Shown: piece by piece, positions 25,938-39,880 of the stretch
Layout: every line of letters begins with the position of its first letter
Position numbering within the stretch: position 1 is the stretch's first letter
NCBI RefSeq assembly: GCF_037975245.1
Contig: NC_092570.1
Location: forward strand, 11,449,001 to 11,513,000
Length of the DNA stretch: 64,000 bases
Origin: Apostichopus japonicus
Taxonomy: Eukaryota; Echinodermata; Holothuroidea; Aspidochirotida; Stichopodidae
Direction: 5' to 3'
Made by a program: the position numbers and the translations under genes
The notes under the pieces: model-generated
What the model was told of the DNA's origin: nothing
The model's input: only the letters and a program-made list of their open reading frames with translations
The model's database searches: none

Positions 25938-28451
25938 TCATTTATCGGTACCGCACATTCCATTGATAGGTACCGCACATTCGATTGATCGGGACCGCAC
26001 ATTCGATTGATCGGGGCCTCTTATTCGATTGATCGGTACCGCATTTCGATTGATTGGTATCGCACATTCGTTTGATCGGTATCGAACATTCGATTGATCC
26101 GGAACGCACAATCGATTGATCGGTACCGAACATTCGTTTGATTGGTACCGCACATTCGATTGATCGGTACCGCACATTCGTTCGATCGGTACTGCACATT
26201 CGATTGATAGGTACCGAACATTCGATTGATCGGTACCGTACAATCGATTGATCGGTACCGAACATTCTATTGATCGGTACCGCAAATTCGATTGATCGGT
26301 ACCGCACAATCGATTGATCGGGGCCGCATATTCCATTGATCGGTACCGCACATTCGATTGATCGGTACTGCAGATTCGATTGATCGGTACCGCACATTCG
26401 ATTGATCGGTAACCGAACGTTCGGTATCGAACATTCGGTATCGAACATTCGATTGATCGGTACCGAATATTCGATTGATCGGTACCGCACATTCCATTGA
26501 TCGGTACCGCACATTCGATTGATCGGTACCGCACATTCGTTCGATCGATACCGAACATTCGATTGATCGGTACCGAACATTCCATTGATCGACACCGCAC
26601 ATTCGTACGATCGGTACCGAAAATTCGATTGATTGGTATCGCACATTCGATTGATCGGTACCGAACATTCGTTTGATCGGTACCGAACATTCGATTGATC
26701 GGGACCGCACATTCCATTGATCGGTACCGCACATTTGATTGATCGGGACCGCACATTCGATTGATCGGAACCGCACATTCGATTGATCGGTACCGAACAT
26801 TCGTTTGATCGGTACCGCACATTCGATTGATCGGTACCGCACATTCGATTGATTGGTATCGCACATTCGTTTGATCTGTACCGAACATTCGATTGATCGG
26901 TACCACACATTCCATTGATCGGTATCGAACATTCGATTGATCCGGAACGCACATTCGATTGATCGGTATCGCACATTCGTTTGATCGGTACCGCACTTTC
27001 GATTGATCGGAATCGCACCTTCGTTTGATAGGTACCGCACATTCGATCGATCGGGACCTCACATTCGATCGATCGGGACCGCACATTCGATTGATCGGTA
27101 CCGCACATTCGATTGATAGGTATCGCACATTCGATTGATCGGTATCGCACATTCGATTGATCGGTAACGTACATTCTATTGATCGGTATCGAACATTCGA
27201 TTGATCGGTACCGCACATTCGATTGATCGGTATCGCACATTCCATTTATCGGTACCGAACGTTCGATTGATCGGTATCGAACATTCGATTGAAGGGTACC
27301 GCACATTGGATTGATCGGTATCGAACATTCGATTGATCGGTACCGAAAATTCGATTGATCGGTACCGAACATTCGATTGATCGGTACCGCACATTTGATT
27401 GATCGGGACCGCACATTCGATTGATCGGTACCGCACATTCGATTGATCGGTATCGCACATTCGATTGATCGGTATCGAACATTCCATTTATCGGTACCGC
27501 ACATTCTATTGATAGGTACCGCACATTCGATCGATCGGGAACGCACATTCGATTGATCGCGGCCGCACATTCGATTGATCGGTACCGCAAATTCGATTGA
27601 TAGGTATCGCACATTCGATTGATCGGTATCGCACATTCGATTGATCGGTACCGTACATTCTATTGATCGGTATCGAACATTCGATTGATCGGTACCGCAC
27701 ATTCGATTGATCGGTATCGCACATTCCATTTATCGGTACCGAACGTTCGATTGATCGGTATCGAACATTCGATTGAAGGGTACCGCACATTCGATTGATC
27801 GGTATCGAACATTCGATTGATCGGTACCGCAAATTCGATTGATCGGTACCGAACATTCGATTGATCGGTACCGCACATTCGATTGATCGGGACCGCACAT
27901 TCGATTGATCGCGGCCGCACATTCGATTGATCTGTACCGCACATTCGATTGATCGGTACCGAACATTCGATTGATCGGTTCCGCAAATTCGATTGATCGG
28001 TACCGCACATTCGATTGATCGGTACCGAACGTTCGTTTGATCGGTACCGAACATTCTATTGATCGGTACCGAACATTCGATTGATCGGTACCGCACATTC
28101 GATTGATCGGTATCGCACATTTCATTTATCGGTACCGCACATTTGATTGATCGGGACCGCACATTCGATTGATCGGTACCGCACATTCGATTGATCGGTA
28201 TCGCACATTCGATTGATCGGTATCGAACATTCCATTTATCGGTACCGCACATTCTATTGATAGGTACCGCACATTCGATCGATCGGGAACGCACATTCGA
28301 TTGATCGCGGCCGCACATTCGATTGATCGGTACCGCAAATTCGATTGATAGGTATCGCACATTCGATTGATCGGTATCGCACATTCGATTGATCGGTACC
28401 GTACATTCTATTGATCGGTACCGAACATTCGATTGATCGGTACCGCACATT
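25938..28451. repeat. HOR B copy 2 (2,514 bp)
   Basis: This copy is offset by 1,788 bp from copy 1 in its first half. It then has a one-unit (22-bp) deletion near 26.65 kb, after which the offset is 1,766 bp. It carries an extra section, about 27.5-28.45 kb, that copy 1 lacks. That section is repeated at about 30.04-30.99 kb at an offset of 2,536 bp. Confidence 0.9.
26395..26445. repeat. 51-bp palindrome cassette
   Basis: The palindrome is at 26412-26425, in HOR B copy 2, exactly 1,788 bp after that of copy 1. Confidence 0.95.
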
Positions 28452-30987
28452 TCATTTATCGGTACCGCACATTCCATTGATAGGTACCGCACATTCGATT
28501 GATCGGGACCGCACATTCGATTGATCGGGGCCTCTTATTCGATTGATCGGTACCGCATTTCGATTGATTGGTATCGCACATTCGTTTGATCGGTATCGAA
28601 CATTCGATTGATCCGGAACGCACAATCGATTGATCGGTACCGAACATTCGTTTGATTGGTACCGCACATTCGATTGATCGGTACCGCACATTCGTTCGAT
28701 CGGTACTGCACATTCGATTGATAGGTACCGAACATTCGATTGATCGGTACCGTACAATCGATTGATCGGTACCGAACATTCTATTGATCGGTACCGCAAA
28801 TTCGATTGATCGGTACCGCACAATCGATTGATCGGGGCCGCATATTCCATTGATCGGTACCGCACATTCGATTGATCGGTACTGCAGATTCGATTGATCG
28901 GTACCGCACATTCGATTGATCGGTAACCGAACGTTCGGTATCGAACATTCGGTATCGAACATTCGATTGATCGGTACCGAATATTCGATTGATCGGTACC
29001 GCACATTCCATTGATCGGTACCGCACATTCGATTGATCGGTACCGCACATTCGTTCGATCGATACCGAACATTCGATTGATCGGTACCGAACATTCCATT
29101 GATCGACACCGCACATTCGTACGATCGGTACCGAAAATTCGATTGATTGGTATCGCACATTCGATTGATCGGTACCGCACATTCTATTGATCGGTACCGA
29201 ACATTCGTTTGATCGGTACCGAACATTCGATTGATCGGGACCGCACATTCCATTGATCGGTACCGCACATTTGATTGATCGGGACCGCACATTCGATTGA
29301 TCGGAACCGCACATTCGATTGATCGGTACCGAACATTCGTTTGATCGGTACCGCACATTCGATTGATCGGTACCGCACATTCGATTGATTGGTATCGCAC
29401 ATTCGTTTGATCTGTACCGAACATTCGATTGATCGGTACCACACATTCCATTGATCGGTATCGAACATTCGATTGATCCGGAACGCACATTCGATTGATC
29501 GGTATCGCACATTCGTTTGATCGGTACCGCACTTTCGATTGATCGGAATCGCACCTTCGTTTGATAGGTACCGCACATTCGATCGATCGGGACCTCACAT
29601 TCGATCGATCGGGACCGCACATTCGATTGATCGGTACCGCACATTCGATTGATAGGTATCGCACATTCGATTGATCGGTATCGCACATTCGATTGATCGG
29701 TAACGTACATTCTATTGATCGGTATCGAACATTCGATTGATCGGTACCGCACATTCGATTGATCGGTATCGCACATTCCATTTATCGGTACCGAACGTTC
29801 GATTGATCGGTATCGAACATTCGATTGAAGGGTACCGCACATTGGATTGATCGGTATCGAACATTCGATTGATCGGTACCGAAAATTCGATTGATCGGTA
29901 CCGAACATTCGATTGATCGGTACCGCACATTTGATTGATCGGGACCGCACATTCGATTGATCGGTACCGCACATTCGATTGATCGGTATCGCACATTCGA
30001 TTGATCGGTATCGAACATTCCATTTATCGGTACCGCACATTCTATTGATAGGTACCGCACATTCGATCGATCGGGAACGCACATTCGATTGATCGCGGCC
30101 GCACATTCGATTGATCGGTACCGCAAATTCGATTGATAGGTATCGCACATTCGATTGATCGGTATCGCACATTCGATTGATCGGTACCGTACATTCTATT
30201 GATCGGTATCGAACATTCGATTGATCGGTACCGCACATTCGATTGATCGGTATCGCACATTCCATTTATCGGTACCGAACGTTCGATTGATCGGTATCGA
30301 ACATTCGATTGAAGGGTACCGCACATTCGATTGATCGGTATCGAACATTCGATTGATCGGTACCGCAAATTCGATTGATCGGTACCGAACATTCGATTGA
30401 TCGGTACCGCACATTCGATTGATCGGGACCGCACATTCGATTGATCGCGGCCGCACATTCGATTGATCTGTACCGCACATTCGATTGATCGGTACCGAAC
30501 ATTCGATTGATCGGTTCCGCAAATTCGATTGATCGGTACCGCACATTCGATTGATCGGTACCGAACGTTCGTTTGATCGGTACCGAACATTCTATTGATC
30601 GGTACCGAACATTCGATTGATCGGTACCGCACATTCGATTGATCGGTATCGCACATTTCATTTATCGGTACCGCACATTCGATTGATAGGTACCGCACAT
30701 TCGATTGATCGGGACCGCATTTCGATTGATCGGTATCGCACATTCGTTTGATCGGTATCGAACATTCGATTGATCCGGAACGCACAATCGATTGATCGGT
30801 ACCGAACATTCGTTTGATCGGTACCGCACATTCGATTGATCGGTATCGCACATTCGTTCGATCGGTACTGCACATTCGATTGATCGGTACCGAACATTCG
30901 ATTGATCGGTACCGTACAATCGATTGATCGGTACCGAACATTCTATTGATCGGTACCGCACATTCGATTGATCGGTACCGCACATTC
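28452..30987. repeat. HOR B copy 3 (2,536 bp)
   Basis: This copy matches copy 1 at 4,302 bp and copy 2 at 2,514 then 2,536 bp. The change is the one-unit deletion private to copy 2. The last ~0.7 kb (from about 30,266) is at the same time the start of the next HOR family. Confidence 0.9.
28909..28959. repeat. 51-bp palindrome cassette, last before a 21.6 kb gap
   Basis: The palindrome is at 28926-28939, in HOR B copy 3. The next cassette is not met until 50551. Confidence 0.95.
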
Positions 30988-32639
30988 GATTGATCGGGGC
31001 CGCCTATTCCATTGATCGGTACCGCACATTCGATTGATTGGTATCGCACATTCGTTTGATCTGTACCGAACATTCGATTGATCGGTACCGCACATTCCAT
31101 TGATCGGTATCGAACATTCGATTGATCCGGAACGCACATTCGATTGATCGGTATCGCACATTCGTTTGATCGGTACCGCAATTTCGATTGATCGGTATCG
31201 CACCTTCGTTTGATCGGTACCGCACATTCGATCGATCGGTACTGCACATTCAATTGATCGGTACCGCACATTCGATTGATCGGTACCGAACAATCGACTA
31301 ACCAAGAAAGCACATTCGTACGATCGGTACCGAAAATTCGTTTGATCGGTATTGCAAATTCGATTGATCGGTATCGCACATTCTATTGATCGGTACCGAA
31401 CATTCCATTCATCGGTACCGCACATTCGATTGATCGGTATCGCACATTCGATTGATCGCGACCGCACATTCGATCGATCGTGGCCGCATATTCCATTGAT
31501 CGGTACCGCACATTCAATTGATTGGTATTGCACATTTGATTGATCGGGACCGCACATTCGATTGATCGGTACTGCACATTCGATTGATCGGTACCGCACA
31601 TTCGATTGATCGGTACCGAACGTTCGATTGATCGGTACCGCAAATTCGATTGGTCGGTACCGAACATTCGATTGATCGGTACCGCACATTCGATAGATTG
31701 GTATCGCACATTCGTTTGATCGGTACCGAACATTCGATTGATCGGTACCGCACATTACATTAATCGGGACCGCACATTCGATTGATCGGGACCGCACATT
31801 AGATTGATAGGTACCGCACATTCGATATATCGTTATCGCACATTCGATTGATCGGTACTGCACATTCGATTGATCGGTACCGCACATTCGATTGATCGTT
31901 ACCGAACGTTCGATTGATCGGTACCGAACATTCGATTGAAGGGTACCGTACATTCGATTGATCGCTACCGAACATTCGATTGATCGGTACCGCAAATTCG
32001 ATTGGTCGGTACCGAACATTCGATTGATCGGTACCGCACATTCGATTGATTGGTATCGAACATTCGTTTGATTGGTACCGAACATTCGATTGATCGGGTC
32101 CGCACATTCGATTGATCGGGGCCGCTTATTCGATTGATCGGTACCGCATTTCGATTGATCGGTATCGCACATTCGTTTGATCGGTATCGAACATTCGATT
32201 GATCCGGAACGCACAATCGATTGATCGGTACCGAACATTCGTTTGATCGGTACCGCACATTCGATTGATCGGTACCGCACATTCGTTCGATCGGTACTGC
32301 ACATTCGATTGATAGGTACCGAACATTCGATTGATCGGTACCGTACAATCGATTGATCGGTACCGAACATTCTATTGATCGGTACCGCACATTCGATTGA
32401 TCGGTACCGCACATTCGATTGATCGGGGCCGCATATTCCATTGATCGGTACCGCACATTCGATTGATTGGTATCGCACATTCGTTTGATCGGTACCGAAC
32501 ATTCGACTGATCGGTACCGCACATTCCATTGATCGGTATCGAACATTCGATTGATCCGGAACGCACATTCGATTGATCGGTATCGCACATTCGATTGATC
32601 GGTACCGCACATTCGATTGATCGGTATCGCACATTCCAT
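30266..32639. repeat. 2,374-bp HOR C, copy 1
   Basis: This copy is repeated directly at 32640-35013. Paired landmarks at 2,374 bp include AATCGACTAACCAAGAAAGC near 31,291/33,665 and two 21-bp CCGCATTTCG units per period (near 30,715 and 32,145). Those two units give the -2 remainder over 108 x 22. It holds no cassette. The longest open frame of the window (936 codons, minus strand, 30943-33753) crosses this copy into the next and is not a gene call. Confidence 0.92.
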
Positions 32640-35013
32640 TTATCGGTACCGAACGTTCGATTGATCGGTATCGAACATTCGATTGAAGGGTACCGCACAT
32701 TCGATTGATCGGTATCGAACATTCGATTGATCGGTACCGCAAATTCGATTGATCGGTACCGAACATTCGATTGATCGGTACCGCACATTCGATTGATCGG
32801 GACCGCACATTCGATTGATCGCGGCCGCACATTCGATTGATCTGTACCGCACATTCGATTGATCGGTACCGAACATTCGATTGATCGGTTCCGCAAATTC
32901 GATTGATCGGTACCGCACATTCGATTGATCGGTACCGAACGTTCGTTTGATCGGTACCGAACATTCTATTGATCGGTACCGAACATTCGATTGATCGGTA
33001 CCGCACATTCGATTGATCGGTATCGCACATTTCATTTATCGGTACCGCACATTCGATTGATAGGTACCGCACATTCGATTGATCGGGACCGCATTTCGAT
33101 TGATCGGTATCGCACATTCGTTTGATCGGTATCGAACATTCGATTGGTCCGGAACGCACAATCGATTGATCGGTACCGAACATTCGTTTGATCGGTACCG
33201 CACATTCGATTGATCGGTATCGCACATTCGTTCGATCGGTACTGCACATTCGATTGATAGGTACCGAACATTCGATTGATCGGTACCGTACAATCGATTG
33301 ATCGGTACCGAACATTCTATTGATCGGTACCGCACATTCGATTGATCGGTACCGCACATTCGATTGATCGGGGCCGCCTATTCCATTGATCGGTACCGCA
33401 CATTCGATTGATTGGTATCGCACATTCGTTTGATCTGTACCGAACATTCGATTGATCGGTACCGCACATTCCATTGATCGGTATCGAACATTCGATTGAT
33501 CCGGAACGCACATTCGATTGATCGGTATCGCACATTCGTTTGATCGGTACCGCAATTTCGATTGATCGGTATCGCACCTTCGTTTGATCGGTACCGCACA
33601 TTCGATCGATCGGTACTGCACATTCAATTGATCGGTACCGCACATTCGATTGATCGGTACCGAACAATCGACTAACCAAGAAAGCACATTCGTACGATCG
33701 GTACCGAAAATTCGTTTGATCGGTATTGCAAATTCGATTGATCGGTATCGCACATTCTATTGATCGGTACCGAACATTCCATTCATCGGTACCGCACATT
33801 CGATTGATCGGTATCGCACATTCGATTGATCGCGACCGCACATTCGATCGATCGTGGCCGCATATTCCATTGATCGGTACCGCACATTCAATTGATTGGT
33901 ATTGCACATTTGATTGATCGGGACCGCACATTCGATTGATCGGTACTGCACATTCGATTGATCGGTACCGCACATTCGATTGATCGGTACCGAACGTTCG
34001 ATTGATCGGTACCGCAAATTCGATTGGTCGGTACCGAACATTCGATTGATCGGTACCGCACATTCGATAGATTGGTATCGCACATTCGTTTGATCGGTAC
34101 CGAACATTCGATTGATCGGTACCGCACATTACATTAATCGGGACCGCACATTCGATTGATCGGGACCGCACATTAGATTGATAGGTACCGCACATTCGAT
34201 ATATCGTTATCGCACATTCGATTGATCGGTACTGCACATTCGATTGATCGGTACCGCACATTCGATTGATCGTTACCGAACGTTCGATTGATCGCTACCG
34301 AACATTCGATTGAAGGGTACCGTACATTCGATTGATCGCTACCGAACATTCGATTGATCGGTACCGCAAATTCGATTGGTCGGTACCGAACATTCGATTG
34401 ATCGGTACCGCACATTCGATTGATTGGTATCGAACATTCGTTTGATTGGTACCGAACATTCGATTGATCGGGTCCGCACATTCGATTGATCGGGGCCGCT
34501 TATTCGATTGATCGGTACCGCATTTCGTTTGATCGGTATCGCACATTCGTTTGATCGGTATCGAACATTCGATTGATCCGGAACGCACAATCGATTGATC
34601 GGTACCGAACATTCGTTTGATCGGTACCGCACATTCGATTGATCGGTACCGCACATTCGTTCGATCGGTACTGCACATTCGATTGATAGGTACCGAACAT
34701 TCGATTGATCGGTACCGTACAATCGATTGATCGGTACCGAACATTCTATTGATCGGTACCGCACATTCGATTGATCGGTACCGCACATTCGATTGATCGG
34801 GGCCGCATATTCCATTGATCGGTACCGCACATTCGATTGATTGGTATCGCACATTCGTTTGATCGGTACCGAACATTCGATTGATCGGTACCGCACATTC
34901 CATTGATCGGTATCGAACATTCGATTGATCCGGAACGCACATTCGATTGATCGGTATCGCACATTCGTTTGATCGGTACCGCACATTCGATTGATCGGTA
35001 TCGCACATTCCAT
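32640..35013. repeat. 2,374-bp HOR C, copy 2
   Basis: This is a tandem copy of the preceding HOR with few substitutions. One example is a CCGCATTTCGTTTG unit near 34,520, where copy 1 has CCGCATTTCGATTG. The array changes to a different block order just after 35,013. Confidence 0.92.
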
Positions 35014-36002
35014 TCATCGGTACCGCACATTCGATTGATCGGTATCGCACATTCGATTGATCGCGACCGCACATTCGATCGATCGGGGCCGCATATTCCA
35101 TTGATCGGTACCGCACATTCAATTGATTGGTATTGCACATTTGATTTATCGGGACCGCACATTTGATTGATCGGTACTGCACATTCGATTGATCGGTACC
35201 GCACATTCGATTGATCGGTACCGAACGTTCGATTGATCGGTACCGCAAATTCGATTGGTCGGTACCGAACATTCGATTTATCGGTACCGCACATTCGATA
35301 GATTGGTATCGCACATTCGTTTGATCGGTACCGAACATTCGATTGATCGGTACCGCACATTCCATTGATCGGTATCGCACATTCGATTGATCGGTACCGA
35401 ACATTCGATTGATCGGTACCGCACATTCCATTGATCGGTACCGCATATTCGATTGATCGGGACCGCACATTCGATTGATTGGTACCGCACATTCGATATA
35501 TCGTTATCGCACATTCGATTGAAGGGAACTGCACATTCAATTGATCGGTACCGCACATTCGTTTGATCGGTACCGCACATTCGATCGATCGGTACTGCAC
35601 ATTCGATTGATCGGTACCGAACATTCGATTGATCGGTACCGAACATTCGATTGATCGGTACCGCACATTCGATTGATTGGTACCGCAAATTCGATTGATC
35701 GGTACTGCACATTCCATTGATCGGTACCGAACATTCGATTGATCGGTATCGCACATTCGATTGATCGGTACCGTACATGCGACTGATCGGTATCGTACAT
35801 TCCATTTATCGGTACCGAACGTTCGATTGATCGGGACATCACATTCGATTGATCGGGGCCGCTTATTCAATTGATCGATACCGCACATTCCATTGATCGG
35901 TATCGAACATTCGATTGATCGGGAACGCTCATTCGATTGATCGGTACCGCACATTCGTTCGATCGATACCGAACATTCGATTGTCGGTACCGCACATTCG
36001 AT

Positions 36003-36018
36003 TGATCGGTACCGATCA
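36003..36018. repeat. 16-bp perfect palindrome
   Basis: TGATCGGTACCGATCA is a perfect 16-bp palindrome. It is created where position 21 onward changed to ATCA, and it is followed by an 18-bp unit. Confidence 0.95.
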
Positions 36019-36879
36019 TTCTATTGGTACCGAACATTCGATTGATCGGTACCGAACATTCGATTGATCGGTACCGAACATTCGATTGATCGGGACCGAA
36101 CATTCGATTGATCGGTACTGCACATTCTATTGATCGGTACCGAACATTCGATTGATCGGTACCGCACATTCGAAAGATCGGTATTTCACATTCGATTGAC
36201 CGGTACCGCACATTCGTTCGATCGGTACCGCACATTCGATTGATCGGTACCGAACATTCGATTGATCGGTACTGCACAATCGATTGATCGGTACCGAACA
36301 TTCGATTGATTGGGATCGCACATTCGATTGATCGGGGCCGCACATTCGATTGATCGGTACCGCACTTTCAATTGATCGGTATCGCACATTCGTTGGATCG
36401 GTATCGCACATTGCGATTGATCGGGGCCGCACATTCGATTGATCGGTACCGCACTTTCAATTGATCGGTATTGCACATTCGATCGATCGGTACCGAACAT
36501 TCTATTGATCGGTACCGCACATTATATTGATCGGTACCGAACATTCGATTGATCGGTACCGCACATTCGATTGATCGGTATCGCACATTCCATTTATCGG
36601 TACCGCACATTCGATTGATCGGTACCGCACATTCGATTGATCGGGACCGCACATTCGATTGATCGGGGGCGCATATTCCATTGATCGGTAACGCACATTC
36701 AATTGATCGGTATCGAACATTCGATTGATACGGAACGCACATTCGATTGATCGGTATCGCACATTCGTTTGATCGGTATCGCACATTCGTTTGATCGGTA
36801 CCGCACATTCGATCGATCGGTACTGCACATTCGATTGATCGGTACCGAACATTCGATTGATCGGTACCGCACATTCGAT

Positions 36880-36895
36880 TGATCGGTACCGATCA
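36880..36895. repeat. 16-bp perfect palindrome, second copy
   Basis: This is the same TGATCGGTACCGATCA palindrome, 877 bp after the first, again followed by the CTATTGGTACC short unit. Confidence 0.95.
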
Positions 36896-36955
36896 TTCTA
36901 TTGGTACCGATCATTCTATTGATCGGTACCGAACATTCGATTGATCGGTACCGCA

Positions 36956-38155
36956 CATTCGATTGATCGGTATCGCATATTCCATTGATCGGTACCGCAC
37001 ATTCGATTGATCATATTTCACATTCGATTGATCGGTACCGCACATTCGTTCGATCGGTACTGCACATTCGATTGATCGGTACCGAACATTCGATTGATCG
37101 GTATCGCACAATCGATTGATCGGTACCGAACATTTCATTGATCGGGACCGCACATTAGATTGATAGGGGCCGCACATTCGATTGATCGGTACCGCACATT
37201 CGATTGATCGGGGCCGCACATTCGATTGATCGGGACCGCACATTCGATTGATCGGGGCCGCACATTCCATCGGTCGGTACCGCACATTCGATTGATCGGT
37301 ATCGCACATTCGTTTGATCGGTATCGCACATTCGATTGATCGGGAACGCACATTCGATTGATCGGTATCGCACATTCGTTTGATCGGTACCGCACATTCG
37401 ATTGATCGGTATCGCACATTCGTTTGATCGGTATCGGACATTCGATTGATCGGGAACGCACATTCGATTGATAGGTACAGAATCTTCGAATGATCGGTAC
37501 CGAACATTCGATTGATCGGCATCGCCCATTCGATTGATCGTTACCGCACATTCGATTGATCGGTACCGAACATTCGATTGATCGGTACCGCACAATCGAT
37601 TGATCGGTACCGAACATTCGATTGATCGGGACCGCACATTCGATTGATCGGGGCCGCACATTCCATTGATCGGTACCGCACTTTCAATTGATCGGTATTG
37701 CACATTCGATCGATCGGTACCGCACATTCGATTGATCGGTACTGCACATTCGATTGATCGGTACCGAACATTCGATTGATCGGTATCGCACAATCGATTG
37801 ATCGGTACCGAACATTTCATTGATCGGGACCGCACATTAGATTGATAGGGGCCGCACATTCGATTGATCGGTACCGCACATTCGATTGATCGGGGCCGCA
37901 CATTCGATTGATCGGGACCGCACATTCGATTGATCGGGGCCGCACATTCCATTGGTCGGTACCGCACATTCGATTGATCGGTATCGCACATTCGTTTGAT
38001 CGGTATCGCACATTCGATTGATCGGGAACGCACATTCGATTGATCGGTATCGCACATTCGTTTGATGGGTACCGCACATTCGATTGATCGGTATCGCACA
38101 TTCGTTTGATCGGTATCGGACATTCGATTGATCGGGAACGCACATTCGATTGATA
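36956..38155. repeat. 1.2 kb block, copy 1 (2,925-bp spacing)
   Basis: This block matches 39,881-41,080 at an offset of 2,925 bp. Both copies carry the rare 21-bp unit GATTGATCATATTTCAC (near 37,008 and 39,933), which explains the -1 remainder. Within it, units from about 37,060 are duplicated at 682 bp. Confidence 0.9.
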
Positions 38156-38423
38156 GGTACCGAACATTCGAATGATCGGTACCAAACATTCGATTGATCG
38201 GTATCGCACATTCGATTGATCGTTACCGAACATTCGATTGATCGGTACCGAACATTCGATTGATCGGTACCGCACAATCGATTGATCGGTACCGAACATT
38301 CGAGTAATCGGGACCGCACATTCGATTGATCGGGGCCGCACATTCCATTGATCGGTACCGCACTTTCAATTGATCGGTATTGCACATTCGATCGATCGGT
38401 ACCGCACATTCGATTGATCGGTA
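37060..38423. repeat. 682-bp tandem duplication (2 x 31 units)
   Basis: Copies at about 37,060-37,741 and 37,742-38,423 share the CACAATCGATTG, CATTTCATTG, TAGATTGATAGGGG and GGTATCGGAC markers in the same order. The spacing is exactly 31 units. Part of this duplication is carried into the 2,925-bp copy, at 40.06 and 40.74 kb, so the 682-bp event came before the larger one. Confidence 0.88.
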
Positions 38424-39880
38424 CTGCACATTCGATTGATCGGTATCGCACATTCGATTGATCGGTACCTAACGTTCGATTGATCGGTATCGAACATTCG
38501 ATTGAAGGGTACCGCACATTCGATTGATCGGTTCCGCAAATTCGATTGATCGGTACCGAACATTCGATTGATCGGTAACGAACAATCGATTAACCGAGAA
38601 CGCACATTCGTACGATCGGTACCTAAAATTCGATTGATCGGTATTGCAAATTCGATTGATCGGTATCGCACATTCAATTGATCGGTACCGAACATTCGAT
38701 TGATCGGTACCGCACATTCGATTGATCGGTATCGCACATTCCATTCATCGGTACCGCACATTCGATTGATCGGTATCGCACATTCGATTGATCGCGACCG
38801 CACATTCGATCGATCGAAACCGCACATTCGATTGATCGGTACTGCACATTCGATTGATCGGTACCGCACATTCGATTGATCGGTACCGAACGTTCGATTG
38901 ATCGGTACCGCAAATTCGATTGGTCGGTACCGAACATTCGATTGATCGGTACCGCACATTCGATAGATTGGTATCGCACATTCGTTTGATCGGTACCGCA
39001 CATTCGATTGATCAGTACCGCACATTCCATTGATCGGTACCGCAATTTCAATTGATCGGGACCGCACATTCGATTGATAGGTACCGCACATTCGATATAT
39101 CGTTATCGCACATTCGATTGATCGGTACTGCACATTCGATTGATCGGTACCGCACATTCGATTGATCGGTACCGAACGTTCGATTGATCGGTATCGAACA
39201 TTCGATTGAAGGGTACCGTACATTCGATTGATCGCTACCGAACATTCGATTGATCGGTACCGCAAATTCGATTGGTCGGTACCGAACATTCGATTGATCG
39301 GTACCGCACATTCGATTGATTGGTATCGAACATTCGTTTGATAGGTACCGAACATTCGATTGATCGGTACCGCACATTCGATTGATCGGTATCACACATT
39401 CGATCGATCGGTACCGAACATTCGATTGATCGGTACCGCACATTCGATTGATCGGTACCGCACATTCGATTGATCGGTACCGAACATTCGTTCGATCGGT
39501 ACTGCACAATCGATTGATCGGTACCGAACATTCGATTGATTGGGATCGCACATTCTATTGATCGGGGCCGCACATTCGATTGATCGGTACCGCACTTTCA
39601 ATTGATCGGTATCGCACATTCGTTGGATCGGTATAGCACATTCGATTGATCGGGGCCGCACATTCGATTGATCGGTACCGCACTTTCAATTGATCGGTAT
39701 TGCACATTCGATCGATCGGTACCGCACATTCTATTGATCGGTACCGCACATTATATTGATCGGTACCGAACATTCGATTGATCGGTACCGCACATTCGAT
39801 TGATCGGTATCGCACATTCCATTTATCGGTACCGCACATTCGATTGATCGGTACCGCACATTCGATTGATCGGGACCGCA
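38424..39880. repeat. mosaic satellite between the 2,925-bp copies
   Basis: This stretch contains the AATCGATTAACCGAGAACGC marker near 38,585, with a related marker near 45,930. It also holds the first copy of a block bearing CGATATATCGTTATCGC (near 39,094), which recurs at about 41,137 and 46,456. Offsets are 2,045 bp (39048 to 41093) and 5,319 bp (41093 to 46412). Confidence 0.82.

Larger units (their letters stand above)
35014..36955. repeat. mosaic satellite with irregular units
   Basis: No clean HOR is seen here and the region is the richest in irregular units. These include a 21-bp unit near 35,972 (GATTGTCGG), 18-bp units near 36,020 and 36,900 (CTATTGGTACC, lacking GATC or equivalent) and a 23-bp unit near 36,412 (CATTGCGATTG). 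Variant order between 36.37 and 36.87 kb partly matches 39.55-39.88 kb. The density of irregular units suggests older sequence or a less homogenised patch between HOR domains. Confidence 0.8.
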
